Notes under the pieces: generated by a model
What the model was told of the DNA's origin: nothing
The model's database searches: none
Seen by the model: the letters and a program-made list of their open reading frames with translations, nothing else
DNA from: Solobacterium sp.
Lineage (GTDB): Bacteria > Bacillota_I > Bacilli_A > Erysipelotrichales > Erysipelotrichaceae
Direction of reading: 5' to 3'
NCBI GenBank assembly: GCA_017514645.1
Contig: JAFWJP010000100.1
Span: forward strand, 1 to 13,250
DNA: 13,250 nt
Made by a program: the position numbers and the translations under genes
Shown here: in pieces, positions 6,242-12,331 of the stretch
Layout: each line of letters starts with the position of its first letter
Numbering within the stretch: position 1 is the first letter of the stretch

Positions 6242-8427
6242 GCCTGTCCCTCCGGTTTGCTCGGTCCATTGTATTCAAAGCACAGCATTGTGATATCGTC
6301 GAACTGCTCTTCATCCTGCACAAATACGCTGATGGCTTCCGTTACGGCTTCAACCGTGCTCTGTACATCTCTGTCAGGATCGGTATTCAATGCTTCGACC
6401 AGCCGTGCTGTACCGAACTGTTCCTTCGCTGCATTCACAGCCTCCGGCACTCCGTCTGTATAGACGAACAGGCTGTCACCCGGATGAAGTTCAAACGTGT
6501 GCGATTTGTAGATCATATCCTCCATTGTGGCAACTGCGGGCGAATGCTTGTATTCCAGCAGCTCATACGGTCCGCCGGCTCTGCGGATCACCGGATGTTC
6601 ATGACCGGCATTGACCGCAACACCTGTACCGTCGACGAGATTCACGACCGCAAGCCATACTGTAACGAACATCTCCGCACCGTTGCCCTCAAGGAGCTGG
6701 TTGTTTACCCGCATGAGTGTCGTTGCCGGATCTTCGCCGTCTGTCAGGTGGGTTTTGATCAGGATCCGCGAAACCATCATGAACAGGGAGGCCGGGATAC
6801 CCTTTCCCGATACATCAGCCATGACCAGTGCCAGATGATCATCATCGATCAGGAAGAAGTCGTAGAAATCACCGCCGACTTCCTTTGCCGGATCCATGGA
6901 AGCATACAGGGAGAATTCCGATCTTTCCGGATACGGCGGAAACTTGTTCGGAAGCTGGCTGGCCTGGATATCCTTCGCCATGCGCAGTTCAGAACCGATC
7001 CGCTCCTTCTCTGCTGTAGCGCGCTGGACTTCATCAATATAGTGCATGGTTTTTTCAGACAGATTGGCAAACGACTGCGCCAGCACTTCGATCTCATCAC
7101 CTGTACGGAACGTATCTTCCATTGTGAACTGCAGATTATCCCCGCTGAGAGAACCGACACGTTTGGTCATTTTCTCCAGCGGACGTACGATCCATCGTCC
7201 CAGCCAGCGGGCATTGACGATTGTCAGGATAAAGATGCCGCTCAGAAGAAGTAATATGGTCGTCCTTGACCGGTAAATGCTTTCATTATAGGCAAGGCTT
7301 GCTTCGTTCTGGATCTCGTTCAGCCGTTCATTCATCATGACTGCCGGCTGTTCTGTCAGTTCCTTGTCTACGACCGATATGATCGCCAGACCGACGCTTT
7401 CCAGTCTGGCACCGGCCATGTAGTATTCCTTGCCGGACGCCTTGACCAGTCCGACATCACGGCTGCCGTCGAGTACATTCTGGATGAACTCCGCAAGTTC
7501 ACCGTACCAGCGGCTGCGAAGATCCCGAGCCTGGTCAGCAGGTGTTGCCCGGAACAATCCTTCTTCCTCGGAAGAAAAGATGACCTGACCCCTTTCATTG
7601 ATGATACACAGGATCGTTCCTTCATTTTCCGGGACCGAAAAGGCCTCCGTCATGGAATCCAGGAACAGATCAGCACCGACAACAGCTTCCAGTTCTCCGT
7701 TGATGTAGATCGGCACCGCACAGATAATTCCTACTCTGCCGCTGAAATAATCCCGTTCCACCCCGGTGAATACCACGTGCCCGGCTTTCTCTGCCGCAAT
7801 ATACCAGGGACGCTCCGTTACCGGAAATGACCTGACATTACCGTTTTCATCCACTTTCTGGGCAGAATGCTCATCTACAGCAATGATGATTCCTTCCGGT
7901 GCTGCAATATAGCAGGAATTCATCTCCGGCGAATTATTGTATACAGAGAGCATCATTTCACTGATGTTGCCCAGCAGCCCGGCCTTAGCGGCGACATCCG
8001 GGTCATCCAGACTGACACCCTCACTTAGCAGAAGCTGCACTGCCGGCTTTCCATCGTTTTCCGCGGAAGGTCCCGCAGGGATCCGGGACGGATATCTGGC
8101 GGGATGTGCAAGCAGCACCTCAGCATACTCTCCGACCATCAGGACATTGCTCTGCAGTCCGCCCAGGGCATCATCCGCAATATAGCTCTCCAGTTCAATA
8201 TTTCTTCCGAGGCTGTCCTCCATCAGGTTCATCATGCTCTCCGAAGAGATTTCATCGATGGATGCCTGCTGTTTTTCATTGGTTTCCTTCACCAGCCTGC
8301 TCAGCGACCTGGTCTGATACCATGTGACACCTGCATAGGAAGCTACGATCATCAGTGCCGTAACCATGACGAGATTAAAGATCTTGCTTTGTATTCCGCC
8401 GACGATGATGTTCAGGAATTTCTTCAT
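6238..8427 (-). CDS. Membrane sensor PP2C phosphatase: dCache-HAMP-SpoIIE
   Basis: The product has 729 residues. Helix 1 spans about 14-36 and helix 2 about 388-406. The roughly 350 residues between them lie outside the cell and look like a dCache sensor, with the typical RPWYIAAEKAG stretch at 206-216 followed by a glycine-rich strand region. HAMP covers about 407-462, with a short coiled coil to about 490. Residues 505-720 are a SpoIIE/RsbU-type PP2C phosphatase with metal-binding aspartates at GGDFYDF (D520), ADVSGKG (D538), YTDGVPEA (D658) and FDDIT (D710/D711). Such enzymes dephosphorylate phosphoserine on STAS proteins. It is the first gene of the operon, with an extended -10 promoter about 57-65 bases upstream. 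GGCGGG lies about 7 bases before the ATG, and the stop overlaps the STAS-HAD start by 4 bases. The ligand is unknown; phosphate, nucleosides or other products of the operon's secreted enzymes are guesses. Confidence 0.95.
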   Translation of the reverse strand: MKKFLNIIVGGIQSKIFNLVMVTALMIVASYAGVTWYQTRSLSRLVKETNEKQQASIDEISSESMMNLMEDSLGRNIELESYIADDALGGLQSNVLMVGEYAEVLLAHPARYPSRIPAGPSAENDGKPAVQLLLSEGVSLDDPDVAAKAGLLGNISEMMLSVYNNSPEMNSCYIAAPEGIIIAVDEHSAQKVDENGNVRSFPVTERPWYIAAEKAGHVVFTGVERDYFSGRVGIICAVPIYINGELEAVVGADLFLDSMTEAFSVPENEGTILCIINERGQVIFSSEEEGLFRATPADQARDLRSRWYGELAEFIQNVLDGSRDVGLVKASGKEYYMAGARLESVGLAIISVVDKELTEQPAVMMNERLNEIQNEASLAYNESIYRSRTTILLLLSGIFILTIVNARWLGRWIVRPLEKMTKRVGSLSGDNLQFTMEDTFRTGDEIEVLAQSFANLSEKTMHYIDEVQRATAEKERIGSELRMAKDIQASQLPNKFPPYPERSEFSLYASMDPAKEVGGDFYDFFLIDDDHLALVMADVSGKGIPASLFMMVSRILIKTHLTDGEDPATTLMRVNNQLLEGNGAEMFVTVWLAVVNLVDGTGVAVNAGHEHPVIRRAGGPYELLEYKHSPAVATMEDMIYKSHTFELHPGDSLFVYTDGVPEAVNAAKEQFGTARLVEALNTDPDRDVQSTVEAVTEAISVFVQDEEQFDDITMLCFEYNGPSKPEGQA

Positions 8428-8483
8428 TCATTTACCCGCCTTTCCGGCACCATGAAATGACCGCAGTCATTGCGCTTACCTTC

Positions 8484-8492
8484 AGTATATCA
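8484..8492 (-). promoter_or_regulatory. Extended -10 promoter for the partner-switching operon
   Basis: On the minus strand the bases read TGATATACT: a TATACT -10 hexamer with a TG one base upstream, the extended -10 pattern. No good TTGACA-like -35 is seen 16-18 bases further upstream, which is common for extended -10 promoters. Transcription would start near 8477, giving a leader of about 50 bases before the ATG at 8427. The position, just after the terminator of the preceding unit and before the first operon gene, supports it. A sigma-B-type promoter was looked for and not found. Confidence 0.55.
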
Positions 8493-8522
8493 AAATCTCT
8501 GACTTTTCATGTATCCGCATCA

Positions 8523-8545
8523 GAAAAACCATCGTATTGATGGTT
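8523..8545 (-). terminator. Rho-independent terminator after the 112-residue protein gene
   Basis: On the minus strand AACCATC and GATGGTT form a 7-base stem around a 5-base loop (AATAC), and the 3' side runs into a T tract. The hairpin overlaps the TAA stop codon of the gene ending at 8544. It separates the transporter unit from the partner-switching operon. The stem is short and AT-rich, so termination may be partial. Confidence 0.65.
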
Positions 8546-8882
8546 ATGATCGGTCCAGTGTTTCACTGATGAAGACAACGTCACAATCACTGTATGTGAC
8601 CATAACGCTTTCCTGATGGAAGAACGCGCAAAGGTCCCTGGCGATCTCCTGTATCGTTGTTTCAGGAATATCCAGCAGAGTCAGTAGCAATGTCTTTTCT
8701 TCTACATAGGTTCCGTCTTCATGGAAGTACCCGCCGCTGATCTCGTTGACCGAGAAAGCAGTATGGTATCCCCGGCAGACATGTTTCAGAACACTGAGAT
8801 ACGTATCCGTACTGAATTTCTGTTCGTGTGTTTCCGCGTCGTTCAGACCGACGTAGATCATTGCCTGGCGCAATCTGTTCAT
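8544..8882 (-). CDS. Small soluble protein resembling DUF3574
   Basis: The 112-residue product has no signal peptide or membrane helix. Its layout (MIYVGLND near 8-15, GGYFHEDGTYVEEKTLLLTLL at about 50-70, and FFHQESVMV at about 87-95) resembles the DUF3574 pattern of Y-x-G-L, G-Q/Y, D-G-x-x-x-E and Q-E-S-V. This match is from memory and should be treated as tentative. DUF3574 has no established function; many members carry a lipoprotein signal that is absent here. The start has only a modest AAGAAG site 8 bases upstream, and the gene lies 17 bases after the 47-residue membrane protein. It is the last gene of the transporter unit, with a terminator at its stop codon. Confidence 0.8.
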   Translation of the reverse strand: MNRLRQAMIYVGLNDAETHEQKFSTDTYLSVLKHVCRGYHTAFSVNEISGGYFHEDGTYVEEKTLLLTLLDIPETTIQEIARDLCAFFHQESVMVTYSDCDVVFISETLDRS

Positions 8883-8899
8883 ATACGGTTCTTCTTTGC

Positions 8900-9043
8900 T
8901 CAGCGCTTCAAAAAGTACCTTCTGAGCAGAATAACGGAAAGAATGACAACAGCAGCGATCAGAATGACCGGAAGAAACGAGAAAGCGCGTGTGACCGGAT
9001 CCGGCGCAACATCCATCAGGACCCTTACAGCAGATAACTCCAT
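8900..9043 (-). CDS. 47-residue single-helix membrane protein
   Basis: This short frame runs from ATG at 9043 to TGA at 8900-8902. GGAGG lies 6 bases before the ATG, one of the best ribosome binding sites in the window, and the start overlaps the last 19 bases of the upstream membrane-protein gene. The first 20 residues are polar with mixed charge (including MDVAPDPVTR). Residues 21-40 are strongly hydrophobic (FSFLPVILIAAVVILSVILL). The end is basic (RRYFLKR), as expected for a helix with its C-terminus in the cytoplasm. There is no LPXTG sorting signal. It fills what would otherwise be a gap in a compact operon. I do not recognise a family; a small subunit or regulator of the neighbouring membrane proteins is plausible. 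Confidence 0.8.
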   Translation of the reverse strand: MELSAVRVLMDVAPDPVTRAFSFLPVILIAAVVILSVILLRRYFLKR

Positions 9044-9372
9044 AGCAAACCTCCGAGAACCGATATCAGGTTCAATGTCAGTGACAGCAGGAACACTCTG
9101 CGGCCCGGTGACAGATATGCCCGGTACAGACGGTATTCCGCGTAAACAACAACCGGTTCCAGTACAGCAAAGGTCAGAACCCTTCCGTACGTATTACCGA
9201 TATTATACATGAGGATCATGCTGAAAAGCACAAGAAGCGGATTGGTCAATGCATTGACCAGAATGATCAGAAACTGATCCCGGCGGTTCCGCAGACCGAG
9301 CAGCCAGGCGGACGCGCATTCAAGCACGATCGTCAGGATCAACGGTTTCAGCACATACATCACTTCAGTCAT
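9025..9372 (-). CDS. Membrane protein of unknown function, 115 residues
   Basis: The product has about four hydrophobic segments: residues 4-26, 33-58, 65-83 and 93-115. Charged loops include GLRNRRDQ (26-33) and YLSPGRR (85-91). No catalytic motif is visible. GGGGA lies 8 bases before the ATG at 9372, and the gene overlaps the end of the MFS-like gene by 8 bases and the start of the 47-residue gene by 19. The overlaps suggest that the three membrane proteins are made together and may form one complex. I do not recognise the family. Confidence 0.85.
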   Translation of the reverse strand: MTEVMYVLKPLILTIVLECASAWLLGLRNRRDQFLIILVNALTNPLLVLFSMILMYNIGNTYGRVLTFAVLEPVVVYAEYRLYRAYLSPGRRVFLLSLTLNLISVLGGLLWSYLL

Positions 9373-10390
9373 GTTCAGATTCCCCGCTGATCATAAACAG
9401 CAGTACCAGCGATACAAGCGCAATCAAAGTACCGGAAGGAAACGGCATCAGGTTCCGGAATACACCATAGTGAACCGGCAGCCAGCCAAGAAACAATCCC
9501 AGCGTCAGCAGTCCGAAGGCAAACCCCGGCTGCTCCGGTACAGCTTCTGCTGCAAGATACAACGTCAGCGGCATTGACATATTGAAGAAGAACAATGCAC
9601 AAAGTCCGAAGACAAGCGACTGTCCGAACGCATAGCAGAGAGCTGCAGCAGCCAACGATATGATGACAGTCCTCCGGATTCCGAAGCGTGCAGCAAGGAA
9701 GCCGCCTGTGCTCTTGCCGCAGGCAAGACAGAAAACGCTGAACAGTGTCAGCGCCGCACCGTTCTTCCAGGGAAATGCGAGCGCCATGCCGCACAGGGAG
9801 CGCAGAACGACAACAATGAAACACACGGTGCAGATCCAAAGTGCCTGCGGTGACGCTGTACGGCGTTCTGCAGGCCGGGATTGTCTGCCTGCCGCAAGAA
9901 ACGCTCCGCACAGCAGCAGGAATACGCATGCTGCATTGCGAATCAGCCGGTAATGCGGTGTACTGTACCAGAGCATCCCGGAGACAAGACCAACGGCACC
10001 CGGCGCAACAAAGACACCAAGTCCTCTGCCCTTCAAACCCGCATATCTGTCTTCCGCGATCGTCAGGACGCCGCCTCCGCAGTGAAACAGCGCATTCCCG
10101 ATTCCAGCAATAACCGGCGACAGCAGAGCTCCGGCAACGGTCAGAACCATGCCCATCAATGTAAATACAGTTCCCGGCCCGCTCTGTTCCCCTTTCCGGC
10201 GGATCTGCAGGTCCAGAAAGATTCCAAGAGGCAGCTGCAACGCAAATGCACAGTAATTATAGAGAAGAAAAACTTCCGGCAGTTCACGGAAGCAGCGGAA
10301 CAAAGAAAAAGCACAGAGGAAATCAACGCACATATGCGCAGCTGACAGAATGCCGACTGTATGGACTGTCCGATCTTTGAATGCTTTCAT
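9365..10390 (-). CDS. MFS-like multi-pass transporter
   Basis: The 341-residue product is almost wholly membrane-embedded, with about ten hydrophobic segments, somewhat short of the 12 helices and roughly 400 residues of a standard major facilitator. The first half has GNALFHCGGG (97-106) followed by a GVFVAPGAVGL helix. The second half has a short basic loop, ARFGIRRTV, after a helix, like the cytoplasmic loop between helices 8 and 9 of MFS proteins. The substrate is unknown. It starts at ATG 10390, with no clear Shine-Dalgarno sequence. A TAGAAT hexamer ends only six bases before the ATG, so the message may be leaderless. The next in-frame ATG (10333) would cut the first helix and also has no site. 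It is the first gene of a four-gene unit that ends at 8544. Confidence 0.8.
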   Translation of the reverse strand: MKAFKDRTVHTVGILSAAHMCVDFLCAFSLFRCFRELPEVFLLYNYCAFALQLPLGIFLDLQIRRKGEQSGPGTVFTLMGMVLTVAGALLSPVIAGIGNALFHCGGGVLTIAEDRYAGLKGRGLGVFVAPGAVGLVSGMLWYSTPHYRLIRNAACVFLLLCGAFLAAGRQSRPAERRTASPQALWICTVCFIVVVLRSLCGMALAFPWKNGAALTLFSVFCLACGKSTGGFLAARFGIRRTVIISLAAAALCYAFGQSLVFGLCALFFFNMSMPLTLYLAAEAVPEQPGFAFGLLTLGLFLGWLPVHYGVFRNLMPFPSGTLIALVSLVLLFMISGESEHD

Positions 10391-10461
10391 ATTCTTATTC
10401 TACACGATTTGTACCATGCAGCGCTGTCTGCGGATGCTAGAATACGTGTATACATACAAGG
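10391..10461. promoter_or_regulatory. Divergent promoter region between MFS-like and glutaredoxin-like genes
   Basis: This 71-base gap must serve two divergent genes. On the plus strand TGCTAGAAT (10435-10443) is an extended -10 element, placing transcription start near 10450 and leaving about 11 bases before the ATG at 10462. On the minus strand TAGAAT (10397-10402) sits six bases before the MFS ATG. Neither has a good -35. An 8-base palindrome TGTATACA (10447-10454) overlaps the plus-strand start region and could be part of an operator. Confidence 0.45.
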
Positions 10462-10749
10462 ATGGACAAGATCACAGTCTACGGCAGCAACATCTGCCCC
10501 GGTACGCTTCGTTTTCTCCCGATCCTCACGGAACATCACTATATGCCGGTATTTGCCAACGTTACCGGTTCCATCACCCTTCTGAAGGAATGCATTTACC
10601 TGCGGGATACAGAGCCTTGCTTTGAAGGCCTGCGCGGTACAGAGCGGATCGGCTTTCCGCTGATCAAAATGCCGGACGGTACATTTACCCGGGATTATCC
10701 GGCTGTGCTGGCATCGCTGGGAATCAACGAAGGCTTCTCGTTCAACTGA
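10462..10749 (+). CDS. Glutaredoxin-like protein with CPGT active site
   Basis: The 95-residue product follows the glutaredoxin-related pattern found in many clostridia: VYGSNICPGT at 6-15, LRDTEPCFEGLR at 47-58, and the cis-proline turn IGFPLIKMPDGT at 63-74. The usual CPDC redox pair is replaced by C12-P-G-T15, so only the first cysteine is left. That fits a monothiol mechanism, glutathione or low-molecular-weight-thiol transfer, or loss of dithiol activity. Other cysteines (C44, C53) are not in the active-site position. It is the only plus-strand gene in the window. AAGG touches the ATG, giving a poorly spaced ribosome binding site, but no other start is available because an in-frame stop lies at 10438-10440. 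It ends before a bidirectional terminator. Confidence 0.85.
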   Translation: MDKITVYGSNICPGTLRFLPILTEHHYMPVFANVTGSITLLKECIYLRDTEPCFEGLRGTERIGFPLIKMPDGTFTRDYPAVLASLGINEGFSFN

Positions 10750-10754
10750 GTATG

Positions 10755-10784
10755 AAAAACATGGATCGCAAGATCCTTGTTTTC
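10755..10784. terminator. Bidirectional Rho-independent terminator
   Basis: AAAACATGGATC (10756-10767) and GATCCTTGTTTT (10772-10783) pair with one mismatch around a GCAA loop. T-rich runs flank the stem on both strands. It lies between two converging genes, the glutaredoxin-like gene ending at 10749 and the minus-strand gene ending at 10809, and can serve both. Confidence 0.8.
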
Positions 10785-10808
10785 TGTTCTGAATGATCCG
10801 CAGAAAGA

Positions 10809-11960
10809 TCACATATCTTCACCGATGCCGGCTGCCTCACGGATCAAGGACTCACCGCCCGGTGCAAGGCAGGGAATTCCCCGTCCGAGAACGTTGATCG
10901 TCTGGAAGAAATCCGGATCCAGCTGCAGAGAGATGCGCTTGGCGCTTGTCAGTACTGCGACACCGTCCTCATTGAACTGACAGGGAAGTGCTACAAGGTG
11001 TCCGTAGCGCTCACTGTAGAAGACCCGGCCTTCATAGCTGCCGCTGGAGGACTGGTAGCGGTTCTTCTTGAGCCATGCGATGAATTCTTCTTTCTGGTTC
11101 ACGTCATAGGCCAGATCGATCCGCCTGTAGAGCAGTTTTCTCTGCCCGAGGATCAGTCCCATTCCCCACTTGCCGCAGAGCCAGATCCTCAGTTTATCAT
11201 CCTTTGTCTTACGGAAGATATTGAGCAGATCTCCCCAGGTGACCGACTCTTTACGGGAATCACTGAAGACAGAAATGCTCAGCAGGAAGATGGCATAGTA
11301 ATAGATCAGTGTCGTACAGACATAGGTCACCTTGTTGTTGAGCAGAGCGATCCTGGCCAGACCGGCAAGGTCCGACACTGCAAAGAATACACCGGCCAGC
11401 ACGAAATAGCGGTTGGACAGCGACGCCGTCATCGCCGCAATACAGATAAACCCGTATACGATACCCAGAATGCCGGTCAGCGTCAGGCCTCCGAAATAAG
11501 CAATCATGGCAATGACCGGTACCAGCGCAAGGATCACGAATGTCACATGCTGGTAGCGATGGATATAGGTGGTCTCCAGAATCGAGATCAGGAAGAAGAT
11601 ATGCCCCGCTCCGTAGAAGAACGCGCTCATCGGAATTGAGAAGAAGACGACAGCATCACCGATCAGATACAGCAGCAGTGCCGGCATCAGCATCATATTC
11701 CTCTTTGTACGGTTGTAATAGGTCCCTGTGCACGCTCCGATCAGCCAGAGTGCTGATGTCGTCAGACGCATGAAGAAACGCGGCCAGAAGTATGTACTTT
11801 CGTCCTGCACGAAGAACAGATAGGTATTGTTGAAAACAAACACAGAGATTCCGGCGATGAACAGACCGAGAACAACCCTCGCAAGGGTTTCATTGCCTTC
11901 AAAATGTTTGATCAGCAGCTGCTCCGACGGAAACAATGTACCTTTCCGGATTGTCTTCAT
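10809..11960 (-). CDS. YhhN-like membrane domain fused to degenerate nucleotidyltransferase-like domain
   Basis: The product has 383 residues. Residues 27-232 hold about eight hydrophobic helices with features of the YhhN/TMEM86 lysoplasmalogenase family: GD at 101-102, then G117 and H120 in FFYGAGHIFFL, and SD at 196-197 in a later helix. Residues 255-380 are soluble and resemble the LinA/AadB type of antibiotic nucleotidyltransferase: CGKWGMGLILGQ (262-273), RRIDLAY (279-285), GHLVALPCQF (320-329) and GRGIPCLAPGGESLI (359-373). In active enzymes the first motif is usually GGWxxD and the second DxD; here the first aspartate is glycine and only D282 remains, so catalysis is doubtful. AAGGAG lies 6 bases before the ATG, and a consensus -10 TATAAT is at 11990-11995. 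Both domain calls come from motif memory. The fusion is clear in that one open frame covers both parts. Confidence 0.75.
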   Translation of the reverse strand: MKTIRKGTLFPSEQLLIKHFEGNETLARVVLGLFIAGISVFVFNNTYLFFVQDESTYFWPRFFMRLTTSALWLIGACTGTYYNRTKRNMMLMPALLLYLIGDAVVFFSIPMSAFFYGAGHIFFLISILETTYIHRYQHVTFVILALVPVIAMIAYFGGLTLTGILGIVYGFICIAAMTASLSNRYFVLAGVFFAVSDLAGLARIALLNNKVTYVCTTLIYYYAIFLLSISVFSDSRKESVTWGDLLNIFRKTKDDKLRIWLCGKWGMGLILGQRKLLYRRIDLAYDVNQKEEFIAWLKKNRYQSSSGSYEGRVFYSERYGHLVALPCQFNEDGVAVLTSAKRISLQLDPDFFQTINVLGRGIPCLAPGGESLIREAAGIGEDM

Positions 11961-11989
11961 GATTCTCTCCTTCGTGCTTCGTTTCTTTC

Positions 11990-11995
11990 ATTATA
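11990..11995 (-). promoter_or_regulatory. -10 element for the YhhN-like fusion gene
   Basis: The minus strand reads TATAAT, a perfect sigma-A -10 hexamer. Transcription would begin near 11983, leaving about 23 bases before the ATG at 11960, with AAGGAG in between. The -35 region 17 bases upstream (CAGCCA) matches the consensus at only three positions and lies inside the upstream gene. The promoter may add to read-through from upstream. Confidence 0.5.
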
Positions 11996-11998
11996 GTG

Positions 11999-12301
11999 TT
12001 AAGAGCGGTGTTTGGCTGAGCGGATTCGGAGACGGTACAGCAGATATCCGCAGGCAGTGCCGAGTGCACCGCATACTGCGTAGACAGCCATGAACAAGGC
12101 AAAGAACGCGGACAGATCCAGCCATCCGCCGTCACCAAGCCGGAAAAAGATCACCATAGCCGCGGAAACCGCCCACAGAAGCGGCCAGAGATACGGAAGA
12201 AACCGGATCCAGGTCCTCTCTGTCCGGCCGCAGATCAGATATTCCGCAGTCCCAAGAACAAGCATCGTTACTGCCGTGATGATAATGAAATCCCGTTCCA
12301 T
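11999..12301 (-). CDS. Small three-helix membrane protein, 100 residues
   Basis: The product has hydrophobic segments at about 5-24, 34-54 and 61-90, with basic loops (GRTERTWIR at 25-33) and a basic tail (YRLRIRSAKHRS). No motif is recognised. The start at 12301 has no convincing Shine-Dalgarno sequence (GATAACGATA precedes the ATG). The gene follows the glycosyltransferase by 30 bases and precedes the YhhN-like fusion gene by 38, so the three may form one unit. It could be a small accessory protein for envelope polymer synthesis, but nothing in its own sequence shows this. Confidence 0.7.
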   Translation of the reverse strand: MERDFIIITAVTMLVLGTAEYLICGRTERTWIRFLPYLWPLLWAVSAAMVIFFRLGDGGWLDLSAFFALFMAVYAVCGALGTACGYLLYRLRIRSAKHRS

Positions 12302-12331
12302 TATCGTTATCTTACATCATTGCGTCTGATA

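Noticed and set aside
1374..7254. Long open frames on the plus strand opposite the operon genes (for example 1374-2069, 2585-3190, 3736-4605, 5168-6046, 6484-7254)
   Set aside because: They lie antisense to genes with clear domains, show no recognisable motif, have biased composition rich in R, H, S and P, and lack convincing ribosome binding sites. They are by-products of codon bias.
8428..8442. GGGTAA near the start of the sensor gene as a sigma-B-type -10 element
   Set aside because: It overlaps the ribosome binding site immediately before the ATG, and no GTTT-like -35 element lies at the right distance.
10998..11639. 213-codon plus-strand frame opposite the YhhN-like fusion gene
   Set aside because: It is antisense to a gene with a strong ribosome binding site and promoter, and its composition (rich in D, Q, H and R) does not look like a real protein.
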